Shown piece by piece: positions 24,891 through 36,515 of a DNA stretch of 64,000 bases. A program made the position numbers and the translations under genes. The notes beneath the pieces are model-generated. The model saw only the letters and a list, made by a program, of their open reading frames with translations. It was not told the DNA's origin and made no database searches. Source of the stretch: Nicotiana tabacum (taxonomy: Eukaryota; Streptophyta; Magnoliopsida; Solanales; Solanaceae). Every line of letters begins with the position of its first letter. The first letter of the stretch is position 1. The DNA lies in assembly GCF_000715075.1 (NCBI RefSeq), contig NC_134082.1, positions 58,057,466 through 58,121,465 of the forward strand, written 5' to 3'.

Positions 24891-25539
24891 TCCTTATGGT
24901 TTGCTTTCATCATTGTTTCCGTTATTGTACTCTTATTATCCTGCATAGGTTCTTACTGTAGGTTCTCAATTGCACTGCTTATCTTATCCTGCCATCTTTA
25001 TATTTTATATAACCTCAGTAGGGCCCTGACCTTCCTCGTCACTACCCAACTAAGGTTAGGCTTGGCACTTATTGAGTACCGCTGTGGTGTACTCACGCCT
25101 CTTCTGCGCATGTTTTTTTTATGTGCAGATCCAGGTACCTCTACTCAGGCGCACTATCAGTGAGGCAGGAGGACTACGGAGACTTCGAGGTAGATCTGCT
25201 GCGTCCGCAGACCGACGAGTCTCCCTCTTTATTCTATCTTTAGTTCTTAGTTCTCCTTCCTTCCGTTTGTTAGATATTCTGGAGTTTGGAGCCTCACTAT
25301 ACATTTCTGTAACCTGTGTTTTCCCGTGAGTTTCTAGGTTTTGGGATTGTTTTAGTCTTGAGATATTGAGTCATATATGCCGAGCGACATTTAGTACAAA
25401 TTTCCTTTTTAGATAATTAAATATGGTATTCTATTTTTCCGCAATTATTATGTTTCCGCAAGTGTTAGGCTTACCTGGTCACGGAGACTAGGTGCCGTCA
25501 TGACATGTTCACGGTTGGTGAACTAGGGTCGTGACAAGT

Positions 25540-25551
25540 TGGTATCAGAGC
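25540..25551 (+). other. Primer-binding site (initiator Met tRNA type)
   Basis: TGGTATCAGAGC, 3 bp after the 5' LTR. Confidence 0.92.
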
Positions 25552-25737
25552 TCTAGGTTCATAGGAGTCACGGAATACAGGCCGGTTTATTAGAGTCTCA
25601 CTGATCGGTACGAAGACGTCTGTACTTATCTACGAGAGGCTATGTAACTGTTTAGGAAATTCTTCACTTCATTTATCTCATTGTCGTGCGATATTTTTGA
25701 CATCAATTCTAAACTTCTGTCTTCTATTCTCTCACAG

Positions 25738-27235
25738 ATGGTGAGGACACGTGCTACTCGGGACGATCAGGCACCCGCACCCCCTCCTGCAGACGTCAGA
25801 GGTAGGGGTCGGGGCAGAGGCCGTGGACACGCACGGGGTGCAGCCAGAGCACCTGCGCGAGCTGCCGCTGAGGTACCGCCAGCAGATCAAGCCGGAGTTC
25901 AGGCACCCGACACGCCTACAACGACTACTACTCCAGCCCTTCAAGAGACATTGGCACAGTTTATGAGTATGTACACAACGCTGGCTCAGGCAGGGTTGCT
26001 TCCCCTTGCTGCAGCCACATCCCAGGCCGGGGGAGGGGCACAGACTCCCGCCGCCCGCACTCTTGAGCAGTGAGTGCAGGTTGAGCAGGTCCCAGAGATC
26101 ATTCCTGTACAGAATACAGTACCAGTTCAGCCCGAGGATGGGGCAGCTGCTTCTGAGGATGAGCAGCGGAGACTCGAGAGGTTCAAGAAGTATGATCCTC
26201 CGGTTTTCAGTGGGCTAGCGACAGATGATGCCTTGGGATTTCTGGAGGATTGCCACCGTATTCTTCGCACTATGGGTATTACCAGATCGAGCGGGGTTTC
26301 CTTCACTGCTTTCCAACTTTGGGGAGTCGCCTATGAGTGGTGGCGCACCTATGAGTTAGACAGTCCAGACGAGGCTGCTTCACTGACTTGGACCCAGTTC
26401 TCAGATATGTTCTTGAGAGAGTTCTTTCCTCAGAGCCTCAGGGACGCATGGCACGCAGAGTTTGAGCATTTGCACCAAGGAGCTATGACTGTTTCAGAGT
26501 ATGCTATCCGTTACACCAGATTGGCTAGGCATGCACCAACCTTGGTTACTACCGTCCACGAGAGGGTTCGCTGATTTAATGAGGGGTTTATTCCTCCCAT
26601 CAGATCTAGCATGGCTCGTGACTTGGAGATGGACACTTCTTATCAGCAGGTGGTGAGCATTGCTAGGAGGATTGAGGGTATGCATGCTAGGGAGAGAGAG
26701 GAGAGGGAGGAGAGGGAGGCCAAGAGGTCTCGTGAGACGGGCCATTATTCTGGTGCTCGTACCCCAGCTGCAGGTCGTCATGGTAGGGGCTATATGAGTC
26801 GCCCCGTTCATTCAACTCTTCCAGCAGCCAGCAATGCTCCAACTCCTCCCAGATCTCAGGAGCCATATTATGCACCTCCGTTTTCTAGCGCGCCTCCTGC
26901 ACGGGGTGCTTTCAGAGGTTAGTCTAGCAGACCTGGCCCTAGCCAGTCATAGCCACCACGTCCTTCCAGAGCTTGTTTCGAGTGTGGTGACACATGCCAC
27001 TTGGTGAGGGAGTGCCCTAGACTTGGGAGGGGTGCACCTCCACAGACTTCTCAGCCACAGCGTGCCCCGCAGAGTTCTCAGGCTATGGTTACAGCTCCAG
27101 TTGCTACCCCACCTACTCAGCCAGCTAGAGGTAGAGGTCGTGGAGGTAGAGGTCGCCCTAGAGGGGGAGGCCAGGCCAGATATTATGCCATTCCTGCTCG
27201 TACCAAGGTTGTTGTCTCCGATTCCGTCGTCATAG
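25738..27235 (+). pseudogene. gag: gag of the Ty3/gypsy element
   Basis: Gag forms the virus-like particle and packages the RNA. The ATG at 25738 follows a leader of about 200 bp and opens 'MVRTRATRDDQ'. Then come an RG-rich basic tract, a retrotransposon gag domain ('LGFLEDCHRILRTMG', 'FLREFFPQSLRDAWHAEF'), an R/E-rich charged segment and one CCHC zinc knuckle (C-X2-C-X4-H-X4-C, 'CFECGDTCHLVRECPR', about 26977-27024). Four in-frame stops interrupt it: TGA 26071, TGA 26572, TAG 26920 and TAG 26950. The frame is lost near 27240 as the protease begins. Not functional. Confidence 0.92.
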
Positions 27236-30200
27236 GTATTATACCACAGAGATGCATTGGTTCTATTCGATCCAGGCTCCACTTATTCTTATGTGTTTTC
27301 TTATTTTGCTCCGTATTTGGGTGTAGCCCGAGATTCGTTGAGTTCTCCTGTTTATGTTTCTACTCCTATGGGAGATTCTCTTGTTGTGGACCGCATTTAT
27401 CGGTCGTGTTTGGTTACTATTCGTGGTTTTGAGACCAGAGCAGATCTATTATTACTCAAGATGGTTGATTTTGATATTATTCTGGGCATGGACTGGTTGT
27501 CGCCCCATTATGCTATTCTTGATTGTCACGCCAAGACCGTGACGCTGGCTATGCCAGGTATTCCGCGTGTTGAGTGGAGTGGTACTTTAGATCACACTCC
27601 CAGTAGAGTTATCTCTTTTCTTAAAGCTCAACGTATGGTTGTAAAGGGGTGTGCCACGTATTTAGCTTATGTGAGAGACGTCAGTATTGATACTCCTTCA
27701 GTTGATTCAGTTCCAGTAGTATGGGATTTCCCGATGTGTTTCTAGATGATCTTCCAGGCATGCCGCCTGATAGAGATATTGATTTTGGCATTGATCTGTT
27801 GCCGGGCACTCAGCCCATTTCTATTCCCCCATATCATATGGCTCCTCCTAAGTTGAAAGAGTTGAGGATCAGTTACAAGAATTGCTTGATAAGGGTTTTA
27901 TTCGGCCCAGTGTATCGCCTTGGGGTGCTCCTGTCTCTTTTGTAAAGAAAAAAGATGGTTCTATGCGTATGTGTATTGATTATCGCCAATTGAACAAAGT
28001 TACAGTTAAGAACAGTTATCCTTTGCCTCATATTGATGATCTGTTTGACCAGCTTTAGGGCGCACGGGTGTTTTCTAAGATTGATTTGCGCTCAGGTTAC
28101 CATCAGTTGAAGATTCGGGAACTAGATATCCTGAAGACTGCTTTCAGGACTCGGTATGGCCATTACGAGTTCCTTGTTATGTCATTTGGGATGACCAACG
28201 CCCTAGCAGCCTTTATGCATTTGATGCACAGTGTGTTCCGGCCATATCTTGACTCGTTCGTCATTGTCTTTATTGATGATATTCTGGTGTATTCCCGGAG
28301 TCGGGAAGATCATGAGCAGCTCCTGGGAACTGTGCTTCAGACTCTGAGAGAGAAGAAGTTATATGCTAAGTTCTCGAAATGTGAGTTTTGGTTGGATTCA
28401 GTGGCATTCTTAGGCCACCTGATATCGAGTGAAGGTATTCAGGTGGATCTGAAGAAGATAGAGGCCGTGCAGAGTTGGCCCAGACCATCCTCAGCTACTG
28501 AGATCCGCAGTTTCCTTGGTTTGGCTGGCTACTACCATCGTTTTGTGGAGGGGTTTCATCGATTGCATCCCCTATGACCAGGTTGACCCAGAAGGGTGCT
28601 CCATTTCAGTGGACGGAGGAGTGTGAGGCGAGCTTTTAGAAGCTCAAGACATCCTTGACCACAGCCCCAATTTTGATATTGCCTACAGGTTCGGGGTCTT
28701 ATACAGTCTATTGTGATGCCTCGAGGGTTGGCCTCGGAGCGGTGTTGATGTAGGATGGTAGGGTGATTGCCTACGCGTCCAGACAGTTGAAGATACATGA
28801 GAAGAACTACCATGTTCACGACCTTGAGTTAGCTGCCATTGTTCACGCCCTGAAGATTTGGCGCCATTACTTATATGGTGTGCCTTGTGAGATTTGTACT
28901 GACCATCGGAGCTTGCAGCACTTGTTCAAGCAAAAGGATCTAAATTTGTGCCAGAGGAGGTGGTTAGAGTTGTTGAAGAATTATGACATCACTATCTTGT
29001 ATCACCCGGGCAAGGCCAATATGGTGGCTGATGCTTTGAGTTGCCGGGCAGAGAGCTTGGGGAGTTTGGCATATCTACCAGCATCAGAGAGGCCTATGGC
29101 AATGGATGTTCAGGCCTTAGCCAGCCAGTTTGTGAGATTGGACCTTTCGAAGCCCAGTCGAGTCCTAGCTTGTGTGGTTTCTCGGTCTTCCTTGTTTGAC
29201 CGTATCAGGGAGCGGCAGTATGATGACCCTCATTTGCTTGTCCTCAAGGACAAGGTTCAGCACGGTGATGCCAGAGATGTGACTATTGGTGATGATGGGG
29301 TATTGAGGATGCAGGGTCGGGTCTGTGTACCCAATGTTGATGGTATTCGGGAGTTGATATTGGAGGAGGCTCATAGTTCGCGGTATTCTATTCATCCAGG
29401 TGCCGCGAAGATGTATCAGGATTTGAGGCAGCACTATTGGTGGAGGCGGATGAAGAAGGATATAGTTGGATTTGTAGCTCGGTGCCTCAATTGTCAGCAG
29501 GTGAAGTGTGAGCACCAGAGACCAGGTGGGTTACTTCAACAGATAGAGATTCCGGAGTGGAAGTGGGAGCGGATCACCATGGACTTTGTAGTTGGGCTCC
29601 CACGGACTTTGAGAAAGTTCGATGCTATTTGGGTGATTGTGGATTGGCTGACCAAGTCCGCTCACTTTATTCCTGTGTGTACTACTTATTCCTCAGAGCG
29701 ATTGGCGGAGATCTATATCCGGGAGATTGTTCATCTGCATGGTATCCCGGTTTCCATCATTTCAGATAGAGGTATTCAGTTCACATCACGGTTCTGGAGG
29801 GTCGTTCAGCATGAGTTAGGTACTCGGGTAGAGTTGAGTACAGCATTTCACCCTCAGACAGACGGACAGTCCGAACGCACTATTCATATTCTTGAGGATA
29901 TGCTCCGCGCGTGTGTGATTAAGTTTGGAGGGTCTTGGGATCAGTTCTTGCCATTGGCGGAGTTTGCTTACAATAATAGCTATCAGTCCAGTATTCAGAT
30001 GGTACCGTATGAGGCTTTATATGGTAGACGGTATAGATCTCCGGTGGGTTGGTTTGAGCCGGGCGAGGCTAGATTATTGGGCACGGACTTAGTTCAGGGT
30101 GCCTTGGAAAAGGTTAAGGTGATTCAAGATAGACTCCGTACAGCCCAGTCCAGACAAAAAAGTTACGCGGACCGGAAAGTTCGTGATGTTTTCTATATGG

Positions 30201-30679
30201 TTAGTGAGCGGGTTCTGCTTCGGGTTTCGCCTATGAAGGGCGTCATGAGATTTGGGAATAAAGGGAAGTTGAGTCCAAGGTTTATTGGCCCTTTTGAGAT
30301 ATTGAGGTGAGTTGGGGGGGTTGCTTATGAGCTTGCCTTACCTCCCAGCTTGGCAGGAGTGCATCCAGTATTTCATGTTTCGATGCTCCGGAGGTATCAC
30401 GGTGACCCGTCGCATGTGCTGGATTTCAGTTCAGTCCGGCTGGACAAGGATCTATCCTATGTTGAGGAGCCAGTGGCAATATTGGACAGGCAAGTTAGAA
30501 AGTTGAGGTCAAAGAACATTTCTTCGGTAAAGGTTCAGTGGCAGGGCCAGCCGGTCGAGGAGGCGACCTGGGAGACCGAGCAGGATATGCGCAGCTATTA
30601 CCCTCATCTTTTCCCTACTTCAGGTATGTCTCTATGCTCGTTCGAGGACGAACGAATGTTTAAGTGTAGGAGGATGTGA
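27236..30679 (+). pseudogene. pol: pol of the Ty3/gypsy element: protease, RT, RNase H, integrase, chromodomain-like tail
   Basis: Protease: 'VLFDPGSTYSYVF' and 'ILGMDWL' (27257-27500). Reverse transcriptase: '[10 protein letters not shown]' and the catalytic '[12 protein letters not shown]' (about 28257-28293). RNase H: 'YTVYCDAS' and '[17 protein letters not shown]'. Integrase: HHCC finger ('[13 protein letters not shown]' with 'CLNCQQVK'), then catalytic D, D, E in '[10 protein letters not shown]', '[10 protein letters not shown]' and '[17 protein letters not shown]'. A chromodomain-like tail follows ('VQWQGQPVEEATWE', 30535-30576). The final stop, TGA 30677, lies within the first bases of the 3' LTR. 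Frameshifts are near 27245, 27731, 27863 and 28554. Stops are TAG 28056, TAG 28637, TAG 28751 and TGA 30308. The longest open part is 28754-30307, covering late RNase H and all of integrase. Confidence 0.95.
30664..30674 (+). other. Polypurine tract
   Basis: GTGTAGGAGGA immediately before the 3' LTR TGTGACGACCC. Confidence 0.8.
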
Positions 30680-32602
30680 CGACCCGGCCAGTCGTCTTAA
30701 GAATTAATGCCCCGATCCCCTATTAACTGCTTTCCCCAAGTTTATTTCTGCTAATGTGATTTGCCGGGATGCTCGGTTTTGAGTTTTGGGACACTTAGTC
30801 CCTAAATGAGAGCTTACGTATTAGAAAGTTGACCGAAGTTGGAACAGTTGGGAGACAGCCTCGGAATGGAAATTCGACGGTTCCGTTAGCTCCGTTAGGT
30901 GAATTTGGGGTTGGGAGCGTGTTCGGAATGTGTTTTGGAGGTCCGTAGCTAATTTACGCTTGAAATGCCGAAGTTTGAATTTTTGAAGTTTCCGGTCCGA
31001 TAGTGAGATTTTGATCCGAGGGTCGGAATGGAATTCCGGAAGTTTCAGTAGCTCCGTCATGTCATTTGGGATGTGTGTGCAAAATTTCAGGACATTCAGA
31101 CGAGATTTGATACAGTTTTTGATCGAAAACATAATTTAAGAGTTCTTGGAGTTCTTAGGCTTGAATCCTATGTGAAATTGGTGATTTGACGTTGTTATAA
31201 GCGTTCCGAAGTGTTGATCAAGTTTGAACGATGTCATGGGATCTGTTGGTATAATTGGTTTGAAGTTCCGGGAGTTCCGGGTAGGTTCCGGGATGTTTTG
31301 GTGCAAAAATCATAGTTGTAGCAGGTCTACAGGGGTTGCAGGCCCCAGAACTCACTCACACGGTCCGCACAAAAATTAGTGCGCCCGCGTTGAGTGTTGT
31401 GCGGACCGCACAAAAGCGGCCGCGGTAGGCATCGCGCGAACCGCACAAAGTGGGGGGCGGCCGCGGTGAAGGGCCCTCCCGCTGGTCCTACTTCGTAAGC
31501 TCATATCTTTTGATCTACAAGGAATTTTGAGGTGATTCAAAACCAAAAGTTGTAGCCCTTTGTGTCTAGTTTTCAGAAAGGTAATGATATCGCAATTTGG
31601 ACATCATTAGCAAACGTTATGGCGAAAATACTAAAGCCTGTCACTGTAGAGGGAGGCCTGTATGGCCGCACGTTGCCTTTGCACGGACCGCATTGGCTCG
31701 CGCGGACCGCGTGAATTTTGGTACGGCCCGCAATAGCTGGAAACCTGAGGGGTACCTATAAATACGAGGTTTTGGGTTTTATTTAATATTTTGACCTAAA
31801 GAACTCGGATTTTGGCGATTTTTCGAAGGTTTTTCAAGAAATTCATCGGGGCAAATGATTTTAACTCAGATTTGGCTAGAATACATGAATCTAACACTGA
31901 ATTCATCATTTAATTCGTGATTTGAGAGGGAATTTGGGAAGAAAATTGTGAAACCTTTTAAAAATGTAAAATGATAATTTAAAGGACCAAATAGTGTCGG
32001 AATTGTATAATTTTCATATGGTTATACTCGTGAGAGTGCGAGGTTTCTAGGAATACAAATTTTTACCGATTCCAAGACGTGGGCCCAAGGAGAATTTTGG
32101 TCATTTTCCATAATTTCGCGTATTAGCTTTGAATTAAAACATAAGATCATTTGTTTGAGATGATATTTACGATATGCAATTGAATTGATTAGATTTGGGC
32201 CATTTAGAGTCGAATACTCGTGGCAAAAGCGTGGTTTCTAGTTGTTTTTGAGCCGGTTCGAGGTAAGTGGTTTGTCTAACCTTGTGTGGGGGACCTTTCC
32301 CCTTAGGATGTGCTATATTTGATAATTGAAATGCCCTGTACGTGAGGTGACGAGCGCATACTCGAGCTAATTGTTGAAAATCCGGTTTTTCCTTAAGTTC
32401 CGGTTTTTGGGATTGTTTTAGTCTTGCGATATTGAGTCGTATATGCCGAGCGGCATTCAGTACAAATTTCCTTTTTAGATAATTAAATATGGTATTCTAT
32501 TTTTTCGCAATTATTATGTTTCCGCAAGTGTTAGGCTTACCTGGTCACGGAGACTAGGTGCCGTCATGACATGTTCACGGTTGGTGAACTAGGGTCGTGA
32601 CA
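30675..32602 (+). repeat. 3' LTR (1928 bp, internally deleted)
   Basis: It begins TGTGACGACCCGG and ends GGGTCGTGACA. It aligns with the 5' LTR except for one gap: after 'ttccttaagt' (near 32398) it resumes at 'ggtttttgggattg', skipping what is 24421 to about 25335 in the 5' LTR. LTRs are identical at insertion, so the deletion happened later, unless the two arose by recombination between variants. Confidence 0.95.
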
Positions 32603-34208
32603 AAAATACAAGCCACTCCATATTAGACTCTCATGAGTAAGATTATAAATATTACTCCACACAAAATAGAGCACACCATCAGCTCTAAAATGTGCACGCT
32701 TACATAAGGTAAAAATAATAAAACGAAGATTCGGATCAATACGTTCGATTCATCAGGTTCTTCCAAAATAAGGATGACTATCCGTTGAACGATTTAGTTA
32801 ATGGACAATAACAACTGAACCCTACAATCGTAAAACTAGGTGAACTAGGCATAATATTTCTTGTGTAAATAGAATCGCATAATTGGCCACTTAATTTAAT
32901 GGTTTAGGGTTGACTCATCAAAAAGGTGTAGCAAAAGGTGAGGCAAAGAAAATAACTTTGCTAATAATTTGACTTTCAAAATTTCTTCTCCCATATTCAC
33001 TCTTCATATTTTCTCATCTTCCCTACTTTCCGAAAAATGATCTAAGCATGGGTTTTGTCACTACTAGAAATTAGGAAAAAATCGACCAAGCCATACCGAC
33101 CACCTGGTGTTATGTGTCATTCTAACCTGAAGGCTAGAATAAACTTACAAGAATATTGCAAGCGACTTGAATTATACTTGCAGACAGCAAATAATGGTAA
33201 GGTGTTCAAGCCCAAAGCAAGTTATACATTCACTTTGGAGGAAAAATGATAAATTTGTGATTGGGTTACGAAATTGAAGATGCCGGAGGGTTATGTGTCG
33301 AATCTAGGAAAAAAAGTAGATATGGAGGCAGGAAAGTTTAGCCATTTAAAAAGTCATGACTGTCATGTTTTCATGGAGACCCTAGTGCCTATTGCATTTT
33401 GTGGTTTGCTTGAAAGAATTTGAAAACCCATCACAGAGATTAGTTTGTTTTTCAAAGACTTGTGTTCTACCACATTAAGGGAAGAAAACCTACTTTGGAT
33501 GGATCTGAACATTCATGTAACTTCTAGTAAGATGGAAAAAATATTTCCATGTGGTTTCTTTGATGTGATGGAACACCTTCCAATCTACCTTGTACACGAG
33601 GCACGACTTGGAGGGTCTGTTCAATGCAGATGGATGTATCCCTTTGGGAGGTAATATTATAAGTTTGATGTAATATTCTATTTTATTTGAATGTTCTAGA
33701 TAATATGACATTATGTAGGACAATTGGCAAATGCAAATAATCTTTTAAGCAGAGGAATATGATTGAAGGATATATATGCGAAGCCTATCTTGCAAAGGAA
33801 ACTGCCCATTTTTGTTCTTATTATTTTGAGAGTAACGTGTCATGTTCTAGGAATAGGCCCAATAGGCACACTATCGAATGTGTGAATGATCCACTATATC
33901 CACCAATGTCCATATTCAATCAATCAGGCCGATGTTCTAAGGATGTTAGAAAGAGAAGTTCGAGTGATATGGAGTATAAGGCAGCTACAATTCATGTGTT
34001 TCTAAATTGTCCCGAAGTTGTACAATTTTCAAGTAAGTATTGATTTATTAATTATCAAAATATAAAATTTACTATGATTACGTATTGATGCAACTAATAA
34101 AAATATTTGATGTGTCATAGTCACTTCGTGGGTCAATTTGGCCATGATGTTGTATATACGAGTTTTGATACGTGGTTCAAACAGTTTGTAAGTTTATCCT
34201 GATAATGT

Positions 34209-34259
<51 letters not shown>

Positions 34260-34750
34260 GTTATGCTAACTTATGAATTCTTTTAACACTATGTAGGTAA
34301 ATAATCCAAATAATAGTGTAAATTCAATTTTTGAAAGATATATCTTGGAGACCTGAGCTTCAGGTCACAACAATGCCTAAGTGCGTATTGAATGGTTATA
34401 AGTTTCATACAGAGGATTGCTTTAAAAATAAAAATAGCAATAATAGTAGGGTGTGGGTTCAAGGTGGTGATGGAAACCAAGTTGGAGATATTGATTATTA
34501 TGGTGTGGACAAAGAAATATTACAACTAGAATATACAGATTGGCCATATAAAAAAGTAATACTCTTAAGATGCAAGTGGTTTGACCCAAATCCAACAAGA
34601 GATACAAGAGTACACCACTAATACAACATAATTGACGCTAATCATACGAGGGAGTATGGTCGCTACGATTCTTTCATAATTGCACATAACGTTAGGCAAG
34701 TATATTATGCTCCTTATTCATTGCGGTGGAATAAGTCCGATTGGTGTGTT
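32603..34750 (+). repeat. Tandem unit, copy C, right segment
   Basis: It resumes with the second TSD copy AAAAT (32603-32607). Unlike copies A and B it does not end at the tandem junction: at 'ttggtgtgttgtaat' it continues into genuine downstream CACTA sequence. It therefore marks the end of the array and the parental arrangement. Confidence 0.85.
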
Positions 34751-34995
34751 GTAATAAAAACTAAGCTTGTAGGTAGGGTGGAAGTTGAGAATGTGTTAGG
34801 TATTGCATATCAAAACGATGTCTTCAGTGTTCACCAAATAGTGCACGATTAGTTAGAAAATGATTTGGAACATCCTGAACACATATTGGAAAAAGTTGAT
34901 ATAAATGAATATAGAAAATGAGGACGAAGAATCAATTGATGAAAATCAAACAAGTGAGGATGAGGAATTCTCAGACGAGGAACAATACGTCGACA
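33059..34995 (+). pseudogene. CACTA terminus and TNP2-type transposase fragment, copy C, with native 3' end
   Basis: CACTACTAG starts at 33059. The exons match those of copy A. The exon at 33759-34043 is open ('EAYLAKETAHFCSYYFESN'), as is most of the DUF4216 exon (34331-34620: 'LNGYKFHTEDC', 'YYGVDKEILQLEY'). After 34742 the frame continues as 'VVIKTKLVGRVEVENVLG' and then an acidic stretch, as expected for the natural C terminus of TNP2 and absent from A and B. Stops (for example TAA 34619, TAG near 34850) make it inactive. An (AT)n tract lies at 34211-34256. Confidence 0.85.
34211..34256. repeat. (AT)n microsatellite, copy C
   Basis: About 45 bp of AT dinucleotides, in the same intron position as in copies A and B. 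Confidence 0.9.
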
Positions 34996-36209
34996 AGGAT
35001 TAAAAAGTTGGTTTTTTAAAGCACTCTCGTTTTATAACTAGTTTCTTATATGTTTCAATCTAAATATGTATTATGTTATGCAGATGACAGGCAAGGGTCA
35101 AGGTAACAATGACCCTACTAGTTCTCGGGGTCGAGAAAAGGCTAGGAAGGGAAAGACGAGGTAGATAATTGTCATGACCCCAAACCGGCCCGGTCGTGAT
35201 AGCGCCTCTCGTGAAGACAAGGCCAGCCGACACAACACTCACCTTAACCCTTTAAGCATTAAGAGTCATTTTTAAGTCTTTAAATTAAACAATGTTTCAT
35301 AATAAAATCCTGAAATAACAGTGCGGAATAAAATACCAACCCGACATCGGGGTGCCACTAGTCATGAACAACTATCAAGGTCTGAATACAAAAAAGTCTA
35401 AAAATGTACTAAATACAGTAACAACAATGAGGGGAAGGAAGAGGTGTTGCGAACGTCATGCAGCCACCTTGCTAACTCTGATGACTCCGTAGCTGAGCTA
35501 ACAACACCCGCTACCGAGTTCAGATATACCTGAATCTGCACACGAGGTGCAGAGAGTAATGTGATTACTCCAACCCAGTAAGTAATAAGAGTAAATAAAG
35601 GCTGAGCAGTAGAAAACAATGAATCTGCATTTACGCTGGGTTCAATAAACACAACAGGCTTTCAAATCATAATACGAGTCAATCTTCCCTTTTAAAATCC
35701 AGCTTTTAGTAAAAATTATCTTTGAAATACCTTCCAACAGTTTCAGTAGGGGTTCAATACCATTTAAAATAATAATAGAGATTAAAGTCATAATCGGCCC
35801 CTCGGGCAAAGCATAGTTCGTAAAACATCCCCTCGGGAAAAACAGTAATCACAAACACTTCATAACTTGAAAATCTCAGTGGAAATAACCAATGTCAAAT
35901 TAGTGATTAATTTCTGAACATCTCATAAATCTCAGTTTAAATAAAAGTTGTTTTAAAACATTTGTGCAACTTTCCGACAGAGGTTCAATATAAAGATGAG
36001 TGAAAACAGTCAATAAATCAACATATTCGATAGAAACTCATTTTAAGAGGAGTGAAATCAATAAGTCCATAAACAGGCCTTTCAGGCAAAACACCACTCA
36101 TATGCATGTATATATCTATCGCCCCTCGGGATAGCCTCTCTGTCACTCGTGACTCAACTCTTACCAATCAGTACTCGCACTCAGCATTCACGCTTAATTG
36201 CTACCATAT

Positions 36210-36452
36210 AGTAACAGTTGCGGCGTGCAGCCCGATCCGTATATCTCTCACAATAACTGAAATCAAAGTAACTGCTGCGACGTGCAGCCCGATCCATGCA
36301 TCGCTGCGGCGCACAGCCCGATCCATATAAATAGTCAACTGCGCTCACTTGGGGTGTGCAGACTCCGGAGGGGCTCCTACAGCCCAAGCGTTATATTGCT
36401 GCGGCGCGCAGCCCGATCCATAAAAGTATCACTGCGGCGTTTAGCCCGATCC

Positions 36453-36485
<33 letters not shown>

Positions 36486-36515
36486 TTGCTGCGGCGTGCA
36501 GCCCGATCCATAGAT
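36210..36515. repeat. LTR minisatellite, 'gctgcggcgtgcagcccgat' type
   Basis: Six copies of a core 'tgcggcgtgcagcccgatcc', separated by 10-60 bp of variable AT-rich DNA that includes a short TA/CA microsatellite (36453-36485). Spacing is irregular. Confidence 0.8.

Larger units (their letters stand above)
22695..25536 (+). repeat. 5' LTR (2842 bp)
   Basis: It starts TGTGACGACCCGACC and ends GGGTCGTGACA. It contains GC-rich 'gcggaccgc' repeats (23381-23757), a TATA box at 23783-23790 and a tandem array at 24625-24890. The segment 24421 to about 25335 is absent from the 3' LTR. Confidence 0.95.
22695..32602 (+). mobile_element. Ty3/gypsy chromovirus-like retrotransposon, full structure but decayed (9.9 kb, TSD AAAAT)
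   Basis: Order: 5' LTR, PBS, gag with CCHC knuckle, protease, reverse transcriptase, RNase H, integrase, a chromodomain-like tail, polypurine tract, 3' LTR. Integrase after RT/RNase H marks Ty3/gypsy, and the C-terminal domain after integrase plus the long LTRs suggest the Tekay/Del branch (inference). TSD AAAAT lies at 22690-22694 and 32603-32607. The intact site is in tandem copies A (5337-5341) and B (19335-19339). Eight premature stops and about four small frameshifts disable it. The 3' LTR is 914 bp shorter than the 5' LTR through one internal deletion. Confidence 0.95.

Noticed and set aside
36210..36515. Repeat-spacer pattern resembling a CRISPR array
   Set aside because: Spacing is irregular, some spacers are microsatellite, the array is inside a plant LTR and related words occur in sister LTRs; no cas genes or prokaryotic context.
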